This document shows positions 5,690 to 14,277 of a DNA stretch of 16,297 nucleotides, piece by piece. Below the pieces are notes generated by a model. It searched no databases and had not been told where the DNA came from. It saw only the letters and a program-made list of their open reading frames with translations. The translations under genes and the position numbers were made by a program. Origin of the DNA: Candidatus Altarchaeales archaeon (GTDB lineage Archaea; Altiarchaeota; Altiarchaeia; IMC4; QMZM01); assembly GCA_003663175.1 (NCBI GenBank), contig QMZM01000014.1:1-16297 (forward strand), written 5' to 3'. The stretch's first letter is position 1; every line of letters starts with the position of its first letter.

Positions 5690-7189
5690 TTAACCCTTTT
5701 TGAAATATAAATCCGCAAGTTTCGTCTGATATTTAACATTATTCTTATCAAATTTGACCGCCATTTCATATTCTCGAATGGCCTTGTCTATCATATTTGC
5801 TTTTTCATACATCCTACCAGCCTCAAAGTAATTTTTAGCTGCTGCGCGTTCATATTCTCTACTCTTAGATGGCTCTAATTTCATATCTGAGATGTATCTA
5901 TTTGCAGCCTTCTCATAATACTCTGCGGCCTTCTCATATTCTCCAGAATTTCTCAACTGACGAGCAATTCTTTCAAAATCCTCTGGTGTTTTTGGTATTC
6001 TTTTTGGATTTCTAAATCTCCTCCTTCTAAGTTGGAATTCCCTTATCTTCACTTCCGTTTCCATATGATGCCCCGATGGAATCTCGCTAAGACCTTCTGC
6101 AAAATGCTCACCGGCATGCTCTAATCCAGCGAGGAAGAATATGGTACCGGCTAATGGAACCGCACCGGCACCCTCACCAGCCATTAATGCTCCAGTAAAG
6201 ACCATTGTGGCACAAGCCCTTTCACCCCACGCACCATACTTATGACCATATTCTGGCAGCTTATAGAATCCATATGCAAATAATAATCCGCCAATCCATT
6301 TCATAAACCCCGCGAGTATCAGTGGTGCAAATAGCATCAATACTATTCCGCCAAACATAAGTGCAATTCCCACCACACCGGATTCATTACTACATGCAAC
6401 CAAGGAAAATATCAGGAATATCGCCTGTGCGACGGGAGTAAATATTAAAACTAAGGTAAACCTGATAAGCTTTGTTCCAACACCCCTGGTAGGATGAAAG
6501 AAATATAGAAATATCGCCAACGGAAAAAGAATACCCATGACCAAAAGCAGAATATATCTACACACAAGTAAGAAGACAACCAATAGGAGTAATATGACTA
6601 TTGCTAAAGGAAAGAAAAATGCCACCAAAAAAATACTTGCCGCAGTAAATAGGCTCGCCCAACCAGTCATCTCTATGCCTCCAACGAGAGATATCACAAA
6701 ATTCACAAGCAACTCGGAGAGATCTAATAGAAATTGATATATTGGCAGGGACGCACTTACTAAAACCATACTTATTAAAAGCTGTAGCAACATCGCTTTT
6801 GCTTTTGCCCTTCCTTCTGGCGATAACGATAAAAATAACCATGTAAACCCGGTTATGAGCATTGCTATTACATACAAGGGCAATAATACCTCTATTATCT
6901 CACTCACTATCGGTCTTATGATACTCAAATCGGGATTCCACTTTAATGCATTAACAAGTATCCCCAACAGCCCCCAACCTTCTTTCCACGCATCATTCTT
7001 TAGACCTAAGAGATAATTAATGGGTTCTGCAATGACAAACCTCACGATGTTCTCTAACATCCACTTAAATCCCCAGGATATCTTTTCCATTACCCAGTCA
7101 ATTACCCAAACTGCCAATGCGGTATCAGATAAAACTAACAGAACTATTGCCAGTATCACAAGGGTCGTTTTTTTGTTCATTCTTATCAT
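5690..7189 (-). CDS. VirB6/TrbL-like polytopic membrane protein with C-terminal TPR domain
   Basis: 499 residues. A signal-peptide-like first segment (TALA near 23-26) is followed by a membrane core to about 345. Core landmarks shared with the four sisters: WNPDLS at 84-89, SPEGRAKAK at 123-131 between two helices, RYILLLVMGILFPLAIFLYF (211-230), TPVAQAIFL (251-259), KWIGG (297-301) and a Gly-rich segment ALMAGEGAGA (334-343). Then comes a His-containing linker (HAGEH, SGHH) and an Arg-rich stretch (RRRRFR). From about 402 there are roughly three tetratricopeptide repeats (EYEKAAEYYEKAANRY and similar), which should face the cytoplasm and bind partner proteins. The start at 7189 is preferred over 7180 because GGGGA lies five bases before it. 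It is the most divergent member of the five. Confidence 0.75.
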   Translation of the reverse strand: MIRMNKKTTLVILAIVLLVLSDTALAVWVIDWVMEKISWGFKWMLENIVRFVIAEPINYLLGLKNDAWKEGWGLLGILVNALKWNPDLSIIRPIVSEIIEVLLPLYVIAMLITGFTWLFLSLSPEGRAKAKAMLLQLLISMVLVSASLPIYQFLLDLSELLVNFVISLVGGIEMTGWASLFTAASIFLVAFFFPLAIVILLLLVVFLLVCRYILLLVMGILFPLAIFLYFFHPTRGVGTKLIRFTLVLIFTPVAQAIFLIFSLVACSNESGVVGIALMFGGIVLMLFAPLILAGFMKWIGGLLFAYGFYKLPEYGHKYGAWGERACATMVFTGALMAGEGAGAVPLAGTIFFLAGLEHAGEHFAEGLSEIPSGHHMETEVKIREFQLRRRRFRNPKRIPKTPEDFERIARQLRNSGEYEKAAEYYEKAANRYISDMKLEPSKSREYERAAAKNYFEAGRMYEKANMIDKAIREYEMAVKFDKNNVKYQTKLADLYFKKG

Positions 7190-7206
7190 TTTTTCCCCAA
7201 TGAGTT

Positions 7207-8253
7207 CTAATGATGTGTGTGATGTGTTGCGTGTTCACCATATCTCTTAGCAACACCAAATGATGCCGCTCCGCCGGCAGCAAGTAATGATGATGGTCCC
7301 ATGCCCATCATCATACCCCCAATTGCGGTTGCAACATATCCCGCCGCAATATTGCCTTTCAATGCCGCTATCATGCCCAGTACCATAAACGCACCTCCGA
7401 TCCATTTTAGTGCGCCCATCACCATTAATGGTGCTATGGCAATTGCTATCATACCCGCTATCGCCATGCATATCGACGCTATGCTTCCTGAAAATCCAGA
7501 AGCCAAACCAACATTCTTTACAGCTATAACTGTTATTGCCAACATTATTGCCTGAACCGGCTGGGCAAATATAACCGCCAGGGTGTATCTAAATAATTTA
7601 TTTCCAATTTCTCGAGAAATTAAACCTATTATTGGAATATCGAACAGACATAGGAATAGTGTCAGAGGAAATAATGCGGCCATTATTAGGACGAGAAGTA
7701 ATCTTAAGCCAATTGATATTAGTATGAGTGGCATAACAAAGATTGCTAAAAATATTGATATTACAAAAAATATTACATTGCTTATATCTAAGGGAAATGG
7801 TGGCATTTGAATGGTTGCCAAGATTTTTAAACTCATACCGTAGGCTATTTCCACCATTAATTTAAATAAATCTACAGATATTGAAATCAGAATCATACCT
7901 ATTATCAATTTCCAGAATATGGATTTTGCTCTTGTTCTTCCAGCGGGCGAACCCGACATTAAGATAAGATAAAACCCGGTAACTACTATTGAAAGGACAA
8001 ATATTGGATAAAGTAGATTTATGTAGCCCTGAAGCAGAGGATTTATAGTAGATAAATCGGGTTTCCAGAGTATTAGTGTCTTTAGCATACCTATAAACGC
8101 ATTTACTGAATTGATATTTAACAGTATCTTTATTATTATACCAAGTAGGCATTCACCCCATGTGAGTGGATCCCAACTACATTTACCCGCAACACCAGCA
8201 CTTAGTGCCAATAAAATTATTGACAATATTATTAAATTTCTGTTTCTCGTCAT
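7207..8253 (-). CDS. VirB6/TrbL-like polytopic membrane protein, short His tail
   Basis: 348 residues. After a signal-like segment (VAG near 21-23) it has CSWDPLTWGEC at 25-35, nearly shared with the next gene upstream. The core contains KPDLS (64-68), GSPAGRTRAK (101-110), LLLVLIMAALFPLTLFLCLF (185-204), RYTLAVIFAQPVQAIMLAI (222-240), ALKWIGG (281-287) and GMGPSSLLAAGG (317-328). About eight hydrophobic segments are visible. It ends almost at once after the core with GEHATHHTHH. This is the smallest version of the channel with almost no tail, so it may be the basic form. ATGA at 8250-8253 overlaps the stop of the upstream gene, and GGTGAGG lies just upstream, so the two are translationally coupled. 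Confidence 0.8.
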   Translation of the reverse strand: MTRNRNLIILSIILLALSAGVAGKCSWDPLTWGECLLGIIIKILLNINSVNAFIGMLKTLILWKPDLSTINPLLQGYINLLYPIFVLSIVVTGFYLILMSGSPAGRTRAKSIFWKLIIGMILISISVDLFKLMVEIAYGMSLKILATIQMPPFPLDISNVIFFVISIFLAIFVMPLILISIGLRLLLVLIMAALFPLTLFLCLFDIPIIGLISREIGNKLFRYTLAVIFAQPVQAIMLAITVIAVKNVGLASGFSGSIASICMAIAGMIAIAIAPLMVMGALKWIGGAFMVLGMIAALKGNIAAGYVATAIGGMMMGMGPSSLLAAGGAASFGVAKRYGEHATHHTHH

Positions 8254-11135
8254 CCTTCCTCACCCATTATTTCTTTCCAGACCTCATCATCCTCTTCCTT
8301 CATTTTCATCTCCCATTCCCTTCTCGTCTCCGGACCCAGGCCGACATAAAACTCACTTGGTCTTGGACCAAAGCCCATATAATCCTCAAGTAGCATTCTC
8401 GCGTGAAGATTTTCTGATAGGCTAACGGCATATGCAACATCTGCTCTGTGTCCAAGTTCCGTATACAAAGAACTAACCCTGCTGAAGTCCCTAGTTGCCT
8501 GACTTGATATTAAACTCGTGGTTGCACCCCAGGATGCCCTCTCCTCATCTCTGAATTTCTCATATAATTCATTATATCTTCTCACCCATTTCTCTTCTAA
8601 ATCTAATTCCTCTCTTAGATAGGGTTGTCTTGCCTCACTCTTAGCTATTTCTTTAAATTCTCTGAGCAATTCCTCATCACGAATTGATGATTCATAAGTT
8701 CTTATTTCTGAATCACTCATGTTGAATTCCTTTTTCAGATATTTCCTGAATTTATTTATGTCATCTTCACTGATCTTGTCTATCTGATATAATCTTTCAT
8801 AAAGTTTTTCAAGTTCCTTTTCGACCTCATGATGTGATATTCCACTACGCAATAGTTGTGCTCTTTTTGCGTCTATAATCTTATCCTCTAACAGATTCAT
8901 CCTCGCTCTTCCCTCCAACTTCTTTATTTCCCTCTCGGACTTGCCCAATTCCACCCTTAAATAATCTCTAACACCATCTATACTGCCTATATTTCTTATT
9001 GCATTCTTTCTCTGATAGAATTTATATCCATCGATCTCCAGATCTTCATCAACAAATTTTCTAATTTCCTTAAATACCAGATCCCTATCTATACTCCTCT
9101 TCCTTCCAGCCATTGTGACTATTCTTCTCTTTAATCTTTGAGATAGTGGTATATTCTTATCCCTGACAACGGATCTATAAAGAAGATACCCCTTCAAATT
9201 TTTCTTAAAATTATCGAGCGCTTCAATATTACCGAAAAATCTTCTCGTCCATGCCCTCGCAGGGCTCGTATATCTTGTGGGTCTTCCTGGCACGCTATAT
9301 TGCCATAATCTATCAATCTTATAGTTAGCTAACTCTCTTGCCAGGGTATCCCTCATATTTGGGTCATTTATCTGATCAATAGTATAATTAAACCTTCTTC
9401 TTAATGTCTCGACATCACTTCCTATCATTTCTATACTGCTGTCTGTGAAGCCCTCATTCTTCATCTCCTCCACCAAGATTTCTTTAGCCTTATCCAGAAC
9501 TTCTCTGAAGTCTCCCCTTCCCCCCAATTTTAGTTTATCTACCCTTCCAAGTCTCTTCCTGTATCTCCTGATCCTTGCTCTATCTACCTCAAGTCTCGCT
9601 CCCTCAACGACCTTCTTTCTAATTCCCTTTGGCACGATCTTGGCTGCCGGCTTCAGCCTCGGAGCCACTTTCCTCGCACCTGGCAGTCCAGCTGCTTTAA
9701 CACCGAGAGCGGTAGCCTTAATACCTACTGGCTTCATCCTCCTACCGACCCACATGGCAACCCCCGCGGGTAATGAAACCTTTGTTATGCGACTTATTCT
9801 TGGTCTCTCTATCTCTTCTCTTGGCAGATACCACCCATATCCGGCGTTTTTCATTCTGTGTTTGATCCATTCCTTACTCTTACCCATTCTTTTCAAGTCG
9901 TTATAGTAGATTTCCGCATCCTTTAATGCGTGCTCAAATTCCTTAAGCATAAATCCCTCCTGAGCAGATAATCCGGTCAGGGCTGGATATTTCCTAACAA
10001 CATATTCTCTAAATCTGTCATAATTCCCATAGAAGTATCTGGCATCCCTGCGAAGGGTAAAGTACCTGTTTCCAAGGACATATGATGCCGCCGCCGTTTC
10101 AAATGCCTCCGGACCCATACCACTGCCGAGTGCTCCAAAGAATACCATCGCACTACCAAGACGGGGGCTCGCTCTATAAGCCACACTAAATCCCACTGCC
10201 GCGACTGTTGCTGCGGCATACGATGCTAACCACTTTGTTGCACCAGAAATTATTAATGGAGTAAGGGCAATCAGCGCAAATGATGCCGCTGCCAATAATA
10301 AAATAATAATATAGCCCCAAAATCCACCGGCCTGACCCACATTATTTAAACTAATTATCATTAATGAGAACATTAGTGCCTGTACGGGTTGTGTGAATAT
10401 CGCCACCAAGGCGTATCTTATAATATGTATTCCCATGCCCCTGGTAAGTTCAAATGAATACAGGAATATTCCTATTGGAAATAGAATTGCCATTATTACA
10501 ACTAACAAATATCTTATGAAAATAGTGAGCCATGCCAATACTGTAACAGTAATGAAGAATATGAGCGGAATAAGAAAGGCGAAATTTATAATCATAATCA
10601 ACTTTAGCGTTTCCATACCTGTCTTTGTAAGCATCGACTCCGCAAGAAACCACTTCGTTATTGAGCCAGAGAGCGATAATAGTACTTCATATATCTCCAT
10701 GGATAATGAAATTAATACGAGACCGAGCAATAGCCTAAGTAGCATTGATTTTGCTCTTGACCTATTGTATGGAGATGCGGAGATTAAGATGATATAGATT
10801 GCTGTTACAAAAATTGATATGGCATAAAAGGTATAGAGAATTGTTATAATTTGATCAATTGCTGGCTTAAATCTACTTACATCTGGATTCTCCATTATCA
10901 ATTCACCGAGCCCAATAACAAAATTATATGCCGAACAACTTAGAATGTCATATAGTCTTTTAAGCCAGCACTCTGGCCAGGTTAGTGGATTCCACCAAAC
11001 GCATCCATAATCTATATCTGTTGGACATACATAGTATGTTGCATTACTTATACTTGAGAATGACAAAAGTAGGAATAAAACTGTGAGGATTTTTCTACCG
11101 AAATTTTTATTAATTATCTTTTTTGCAGCAATCAT
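8250..11135 (-). CDS. VirB6/TrbL-like membrane protein with 600-residue charged helical tail
   Basis: 961 residues. N-terminal signal-like segment (SNA near 30-32), a Cys-containing outer segment with CVWWNPLTWPEC (45-56), then the shared core: NPDVS (83-87), SASPYNRSRAK (119-129), RYLLVVIMAILFPIGIFLYS (208-227), RYALVAIFTQPVQALMFSLM (240-259), GATKWL (298-303) and GSGMGPEAF (337-345). From about 355 it becomes soluble and highly charged: a basic stretch (about 445-540, many Arg/Lys with GLPGARKVAPRLKPAAK), then long predicted helices rich in Glu, Lys and Arg to the end, and an acidic finish EEDDEVWKEIMGEEG. No known enzyme motif is seen in the tail. Large C-terminal extensions on VirB6 proteins are known in Rickettsiales. 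The tail may be a cytoplasmic scaffold or bind DNA. Confidence 0.75.
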   Translation of the reverse strand: MIAAKKIINKNFGRKILTVLFLLLSFSSISNATYYVCPTDIDYGCVWWNPLTWPECWLKRLYDILSCSAYNFVIGLGELIMENPDVSRFKPAIDQIITILYTFYAISIFVTAIYIILISASPYNRSRAKSMLLRLLLGLVLISLSMEIYEVLLSLSGSITKWFLAESMLTKTGMETLKLIMIINFAFLIPLIFFITVTVLAWLTIFIRYLLVVIMAILFPIGIFLYSFELTRGMGIHIIRYALVAIFTQPVQALMFSLMIISLNNVGQAGGFWGYIIILLLAAASFALIALTPLIISGATKWLASYAAATVAAVGFSVAYRASPRLGSAMVFFGALGSGMGPEAFETAAASYVLGNRYFTLRRDARYFYGNYDRFREYVVRKYPALTGLSAQEGFMLKEFEHALKDAEIYYNDLKRMGKSKEWIKHRMKNAGYGWYLPREEIERPRISRITKVSLPAGVAMWVGRRMKPVGIKATALGVKAAGLPGARKVAPRLKPAAKIVPKGIRKKVVEGARLEVDRARIRRYRKRLGRVDKLKLGGRGDFREVLDKAKEILVEEMKNEGFTDSSIEMIGSDVETLRRRFNYTIDQINDPNMRDTLARELANYKIDRLWQYSVPGRPTRYTSPARAWTRRFFGNIEALDNFKKNLKGYLLYRSVVRDKNIPLSQRLKRRIVTMAGRKRSIDRDLVFKEIRKFVDEDLEIDGYKFYQRKNAIRNIGSIDGVRDYLRVELGKSEREIKKLEGRARMNLLEDKIIDAKRAQLLRSGISHHEVEKELEKLYERLYQIDKISEDDINKFRKYLKKEFNMSDSEIRTYESSIRDEELLREFKEIAKSEARQPYLREELDLEEKWVRRYNELYEKFRDEERASWGATTSLISSQATRDFSRVSSLYTELGHRADVAYAVSLSENLHARMLLEDYMGFGPRPSEFYVGLGPETRREWEMKMKEEDDEVWKEIMGEEG

Positions 11136-11141
11136 TTTTAA

Positions 11142-13256
11142 CTATTTCCTAAATTTCTTCTTAATGTACTTCGCAAGTGCAACTCCCCTTTCTCCGAGCC
11201 ATTTACCCTTTTTGCCAATATATCTTCCAGCTCCAACTCCTCCCCTTGCAATTAATCTACCAGATTTTATAGTTGTACTCTTTAATCCGATTCCAACCCC
11301 TCTACCCATCTCTTTTGCCATTTTCCATGAGAAGATTTTCTGAAGTGCAATTCCAGCCGGGATTCCGACCTCCGTGATGACCCTCTCACCCCTCGTTATT
11401 ATAGACCTTCCAATACCGGTTCCCTTGAACACCTTATAACCCAAACGCCCCGGAACGGCAATATCTAACCCAACCTCCAGTGCCAAATCCTTCTTGGGCA
11501 ACTTCATCATCCTCTTTATCTCCTCTACATGAGCCCTCTCAAACTCCCCCGCAAGTCCAATTCCCTTACCAATTTTTCCTCTAACCCATTTAGCCGGTTC
11601 AGATTCGACAATTCGTTCCAGGGTTTTGGATTTTCCAACAGCTCTTCTACCAATAGATTTTGTAATATCCACTCCAGTTCCAACAATTCCCCTCGTAGAT
11701 ACATATCGCATGGTATCTTCTGCAAATCCAGCACCCTTTCTTGCGATTTTACCGATTGACATCCCGACCTTTGACTTGGAAATTCTCTTGGCAATAGATT
11801 TTGTAATGTTGATGCCCTTTCTGACATATTTTATTCTACCTATACGCCTGCCAATCCTTAGACCAATATTCCCACCGATCCTACCTACCATTACACCAGC
11901 AATTCCAAGTTTAGTTCCTATGGATCTGCCTATTCTACCGAAGTATCCCCTCTTATATACCTGATATCCTGGAGAAATAACCCACGGTTTTACCCTTTCC
12001 CATTTCCCTTTTAAGACCTCTACCTTCGACCTTACTTTTTCTCTTACACCCCTTGGCTTTGGCAATGGTCTCTTTGGCGTTTCCATCTCTCTTCTGACCC
12101 GATGTATTGCTCTTCTTTGTGCCGCAGTCGGCCTACTTGGTTCGTGGGGCGTGTGCGGAGTATGTGCTGGTCCATGAGGTGCATGCGGAGTGTGTGCTCT
12201 GGGTCTTGCCGCAACCGTCCCCATGACATCGCCCCACGCGGATGCAAAACCTGCGGTTGCACCTGCACTAATAAACGATGATGCGCCCATTCCAGCCATT
12301 AAACTGCCAGCAAATGTTAATGCGGTTCCAAGCGCTTCAAACCCAGGTATGAGAGAGATTATCATCCCCGCACTTGCTATAAGTGCGCCGAGCCATTGCA
12401 TAATCCCCATCATTATTAATGGCGAGATTATTATCAGTAATAGTCCAGCATTCCACCAGAATAGTTGTGCAATTTTACCCAGGAGGGTAGTTGCGTCAAT
12501 ATTATTAACACCAACGATTGTGATTGCGAGTATGAGAGCCATTACAACCTGGGTGAATATAACAGTTAATGAATACTTTAATAGTCTAACTCCAACACTC
12601 TTTGTAAAATCAAAGAAGTAAAGGAAGAGTGTAAATGGAAACATTGCAGCCATAACAAGCACAAATAAATGTCTAAGACAAACAACAATAAACGCAATTA
12701 ATAAATAGCCCTGTAAACCAGCAAGTGTAAATGGAAAGGCTATTGCTGTTAGTTGGGTGATAAATCCGGTATTTATCCAGAGTCCCGCAAGTATACCATT
12801 AGATATCGCTTCAGATATCTTCAATATCAGGGCAAATATATCAAGAGATACAGAAATTAAGACCATTGAAAAAATTAACTTCACTAACATCGACTTCGCC
12901 TTCATCCTCTTCTCGGGGGAAATGGACACAAATAAGAGATAGATTCCATTTATTATTATTGCAATTATGTAGATCGGTATGAGAATTTTTATAAAGCCCG
13001 AGACCATGCCCTTTACAGCATAGGGATCTGGGTTCCATACTATCAACCCACTTAAACTCATTAGAAATAAATTGATTGCCAGGTTAATTATATATGCGAT
13101 ACCCTCAAAGACATAAGTTACAAATGATACAAGGAAGTCCTTTACCTTATCCCAAAATGCCATGGCGTTTGTAGACATGAGGATAAGTAGAAATAATACC
13201 GCTCCAATTATACCCAAATCCTTCAAGCCAATTATAGCATATTTTCCCGAACTCAT
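11142..13256 (-). CDS. VirB6/TrbL-like membrane protein with very basic Gly-rich tail
   Basis: 704 residues from the ATG at 13256, with AAGGT about ten bases upstream and seven bases after the previous stop. The frame stays open 20 codons further but that part lies inside the preceding gene. Core: signal-like segment (AMA near 31-33), WNPDP (74-78), SISPEKRMKAK (111-121), LRHLFVLVMAAMFPFTLFLY (194-213), KYSLTVIFTQVVMALILAI (227-245), QWLGA (287-291), AGMGASSFISAGA (321-333). A His/Pro linker with PH-x-P units follows (355-372). The tail (about 373-704) is dominated by Gly, Arg, Lys and Ile, for example GRIGRSIGTKLGIAGVMVGR, and contains ITKSI twice, 47 residues apart. Such a cationic amphipathic tail could bind DNA or membranes. 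A 92-bp stretch is nearly identical to the preceding gene. Confidence 0.78.
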   Translation of the reverse strand: MSSGKYAIIGLKDLGIIGAVLFLLILMSTNAMAFWDKVKDFLVSFVTYVFEGIAYIINLAINLFLMSLSGLIVWNPDPYAVKGMVSGFIKILIPIYIIAIIINGIYLLFVSISPEKRMKAKSMLVKLIFSMVLISVSLDIFALILKISEAISNGILAGLWINTGFITQLTAIAFPFTLAGLQGYLLIAFIVVCLRHLFVLVMAAMFPFTLFLYFFDFTKSVGVRLLKYSLTVIFTQVVMALILAITIVGVNNIDATTLLGKIAQLFWWNAGLLLIIISPLIMMGIMQWLGALIASAGMIISLIPGFEALGTALTFAGSLMAGMGASSFISAGATAGFASAWGDVMGTVAARPRAHTPHAPHGPAHTPHTPHEPSRPTAAQRRAIHRVRREMETPKRPLPKPRGVREKVRSKVEVLKGKWERVKPWVISPGYQVYKRGYFGRIGRSIGTKLGIAGVMVGRIGGNIGLRIGRRIGRIKYVRKGINITKSIAKRISKSKVGMSIGKIARKGAGFAEDTMRYVSTRGIVGTGVDITKSIGRRAVGKSKTLERIVESEPAKWVRGKIGKGIGLAGEFERAHVEEIKRMMKLPKKDLALEVGLDIAVPGRLGYKVFKGTGIGRSIITRGERVITEVGIPAGIALQKIFSWKMAKEMGRGVGIGLKSTTIKSGRLIARGGVGAGRYIGKKGKWLGERGVALAKYIKKKFRK
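11651..11807. repeat. Internal repeat in the basic tail (two 16-bp identical units)
   Basis: CAATAGATTTTGTAAT occurs at 11651-11666 and 11792-11807, exactly 141 bp (47 codons) apart and in frame, giving ITKSI in both places. The flanking residues are partly alike (Ser-Lys-Ser or Gly-Lys-Ser-Lys a few residues later). It points to growth of the tail by internal duplication. Confidence 0.5.
12916..13007 (-). repeat. 92-bp near-identical repeat, copy in the basic-tail VirB6-like gene
   Basis: Matches 13979-14070 with three mismatches in 92 bases by eye (A/G at the GCAATT/GCGATT position and two in CCCGAG/CCCATG). It encodes most of MVSGFIKILIPIYIIAI and the following helix up to SISPE, the pilin-like hairpin. 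Similarity falls off sharply on both sides. Confidence 0.85.
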
Positions 13257-13263
13257 TGTTATT

Positions 13264-14277
13264 TTACCTTCTTCTCGTTCTTGTTGACACCGCACTTCCA
13301 AATGCATATGATGCACCGGCAGCCATTAATGCCCCCGGACCCATGCCAGCAGCCACGCCACCAACGGTAGTTAACCCGGCACCAAGAAGTCCAGCACCCC
13401 GAAATGGTTGAGCCATTGCCAAGTAGATTCCTATTCCGGCGATAGCACCACCAATCCATTGCAATATGCCCAACATCATCAATGGAGCAAAAATTAATAG
13501 AATGAATCCGGCAAGAATTATAAGGAGTGATGCAATCTCCTCATATCCCGTTTGAAAATAATAAACATTTAATGTGGATGTAACTACCATAAGAACCAAC
13601 GCCATTATCACCGGTGAAAATACTGCCATAAATGTATATCTGAGTAGTGTCGCCCCAATAGATTTTGTCAAATCGAAGAAATAAAAGAATAATGTGAATG
13701 GAAATAATGCACCCATCAATAATATCATCAGATTTATTATCATGATAACGATGCTTGCATGGAATGTTATAAAGAGTGCTATTATAAGGAAGATTATCAA
13801 TTCAATTCTCAACTCTTGCGGCAATAGTGTTGTTTGAATATATGCATTTCCCGCAACACTGTAGGTTAGACCGTATGATATCCCAACCAATATATCATAA
13901 ATATCCATGGACATGGAAACAAGAATCATGGAGAGAATTAACTTTAGTAGCATCGACTTTGCCCTCATCCTACCCTCCGGGGAAATGGACACAAATAAGA
14001 GATAGATTCCATTTATTATTATTGCGATTATGTAGATCGGTATGAGAATTTTTATAAAGCCCATGACCATATTCTCAACTATTCTCGGATCAGGATAATT
14101 AATTAGAAGTATTCTTATTGCAGTAATTAATGAATTCAACTCCTTAACAAAGAAGTTTGTGGTTGTTTGTAATGAATTATCTGGGAATTTTGTTACGAGG
14201 TCTGTAATCGCGGATACACCGACTGAATGGACAATTGCACAAAGAAAAAAAAGTATTAGTGCCTTCTTTAGTGTCAT
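13264..14277 (-). CDS. VirB6/TrbL-like polytopic membrane protein, short Arg tail
   Basis: 337 residues, first of the five tandem paralogs. Signal-like segment (VSA near 21-23), then PDPRIVENMVMGFIKILIPI (62-81), SISPEGRMRAKSMLLKL (97-113), MGALFPFTLFFYFFDLTKSI (188-207), RYTFMAVFSPVIMALVLMV (213-231), QWIGG (273-277), AGMGPGALMAAGA (310-322) and the end STRTRRR. About eight hydrophobic segments. Like the His-tailed paralog it is nearly tail-less. It stops seven bases before the next gene. A candidate TATA box about 26 bases before its ATG suggests that this gene begins its own leaderless transcript, with the pilin-PKD gene on a separate one. By analogy with VirB6 and CedA it would be a membrane channel part; that is inference from topology and motifs. 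Confidence 0.8.
   Translation of the reverse strand: MTLKKALILFFLCAIVHSVGVSAITDLVTKFPDNSLQTTTNFFVKELNSLITAIRILLINYPDPRIVENMVMGFIKILIPIYIIAIIINGIYLLFVSISPEGRMRAKSMLLKLILSMILVSMSMDIYDILVGISYGLTYSVAGNAYIQTTLLPQELRIELIIFLIIALFITFHASIVIMIINLMILLMGALFPFTLFFYFFDLTKSIGATLLRYTFMAVFSPVIMALVLMVVTSTLNVYYFQTGYEEIASLLIILAGFILLIFAPLMMLGILQWIGGAIAGIGIYLAMAQPFRGAGLLGAGLTTVGGVAAGMGPGALMAAGASYAFGSAVSTRTRRR
13979..14070 (-). repeat. 92-bp near-identical repeat, copy in the first VirB6-like gene
   Basis: Partner of 12916-13007. The two copies agree at synonymous positions as well as in protein sequence, while the rest of the two genes has diverged widely, which suggests recent gene conversion. Confidence 0.85.

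Noticed and set aside
9445..9906. 153-codon plus-strand open frame opposite the long-tailed VirB6-like gene
   Set aside because: It lies fully antisense to a gene with clear family features, its translation is low-complexity Ser/Leu/Pro-rich, and it has no ribosome-binding site or promoter.
12190..12621. 143-codon plus-strand open frame opposite the basic-tail VirB6-like gene
   Set aside because: Ala/Ile/Pro-rich shadow of a hydrophobic coding region, with no independent start signals.
13257..13316. A 20-codon N-terminal extension of the basic-tail VirB6-like gene
   Set aside because: The extension lies within the end of the preceding gene, starts with low-complexity His/Met residues, and the ATG at 13256 has a ribosome-binding site and the expected signal segment.
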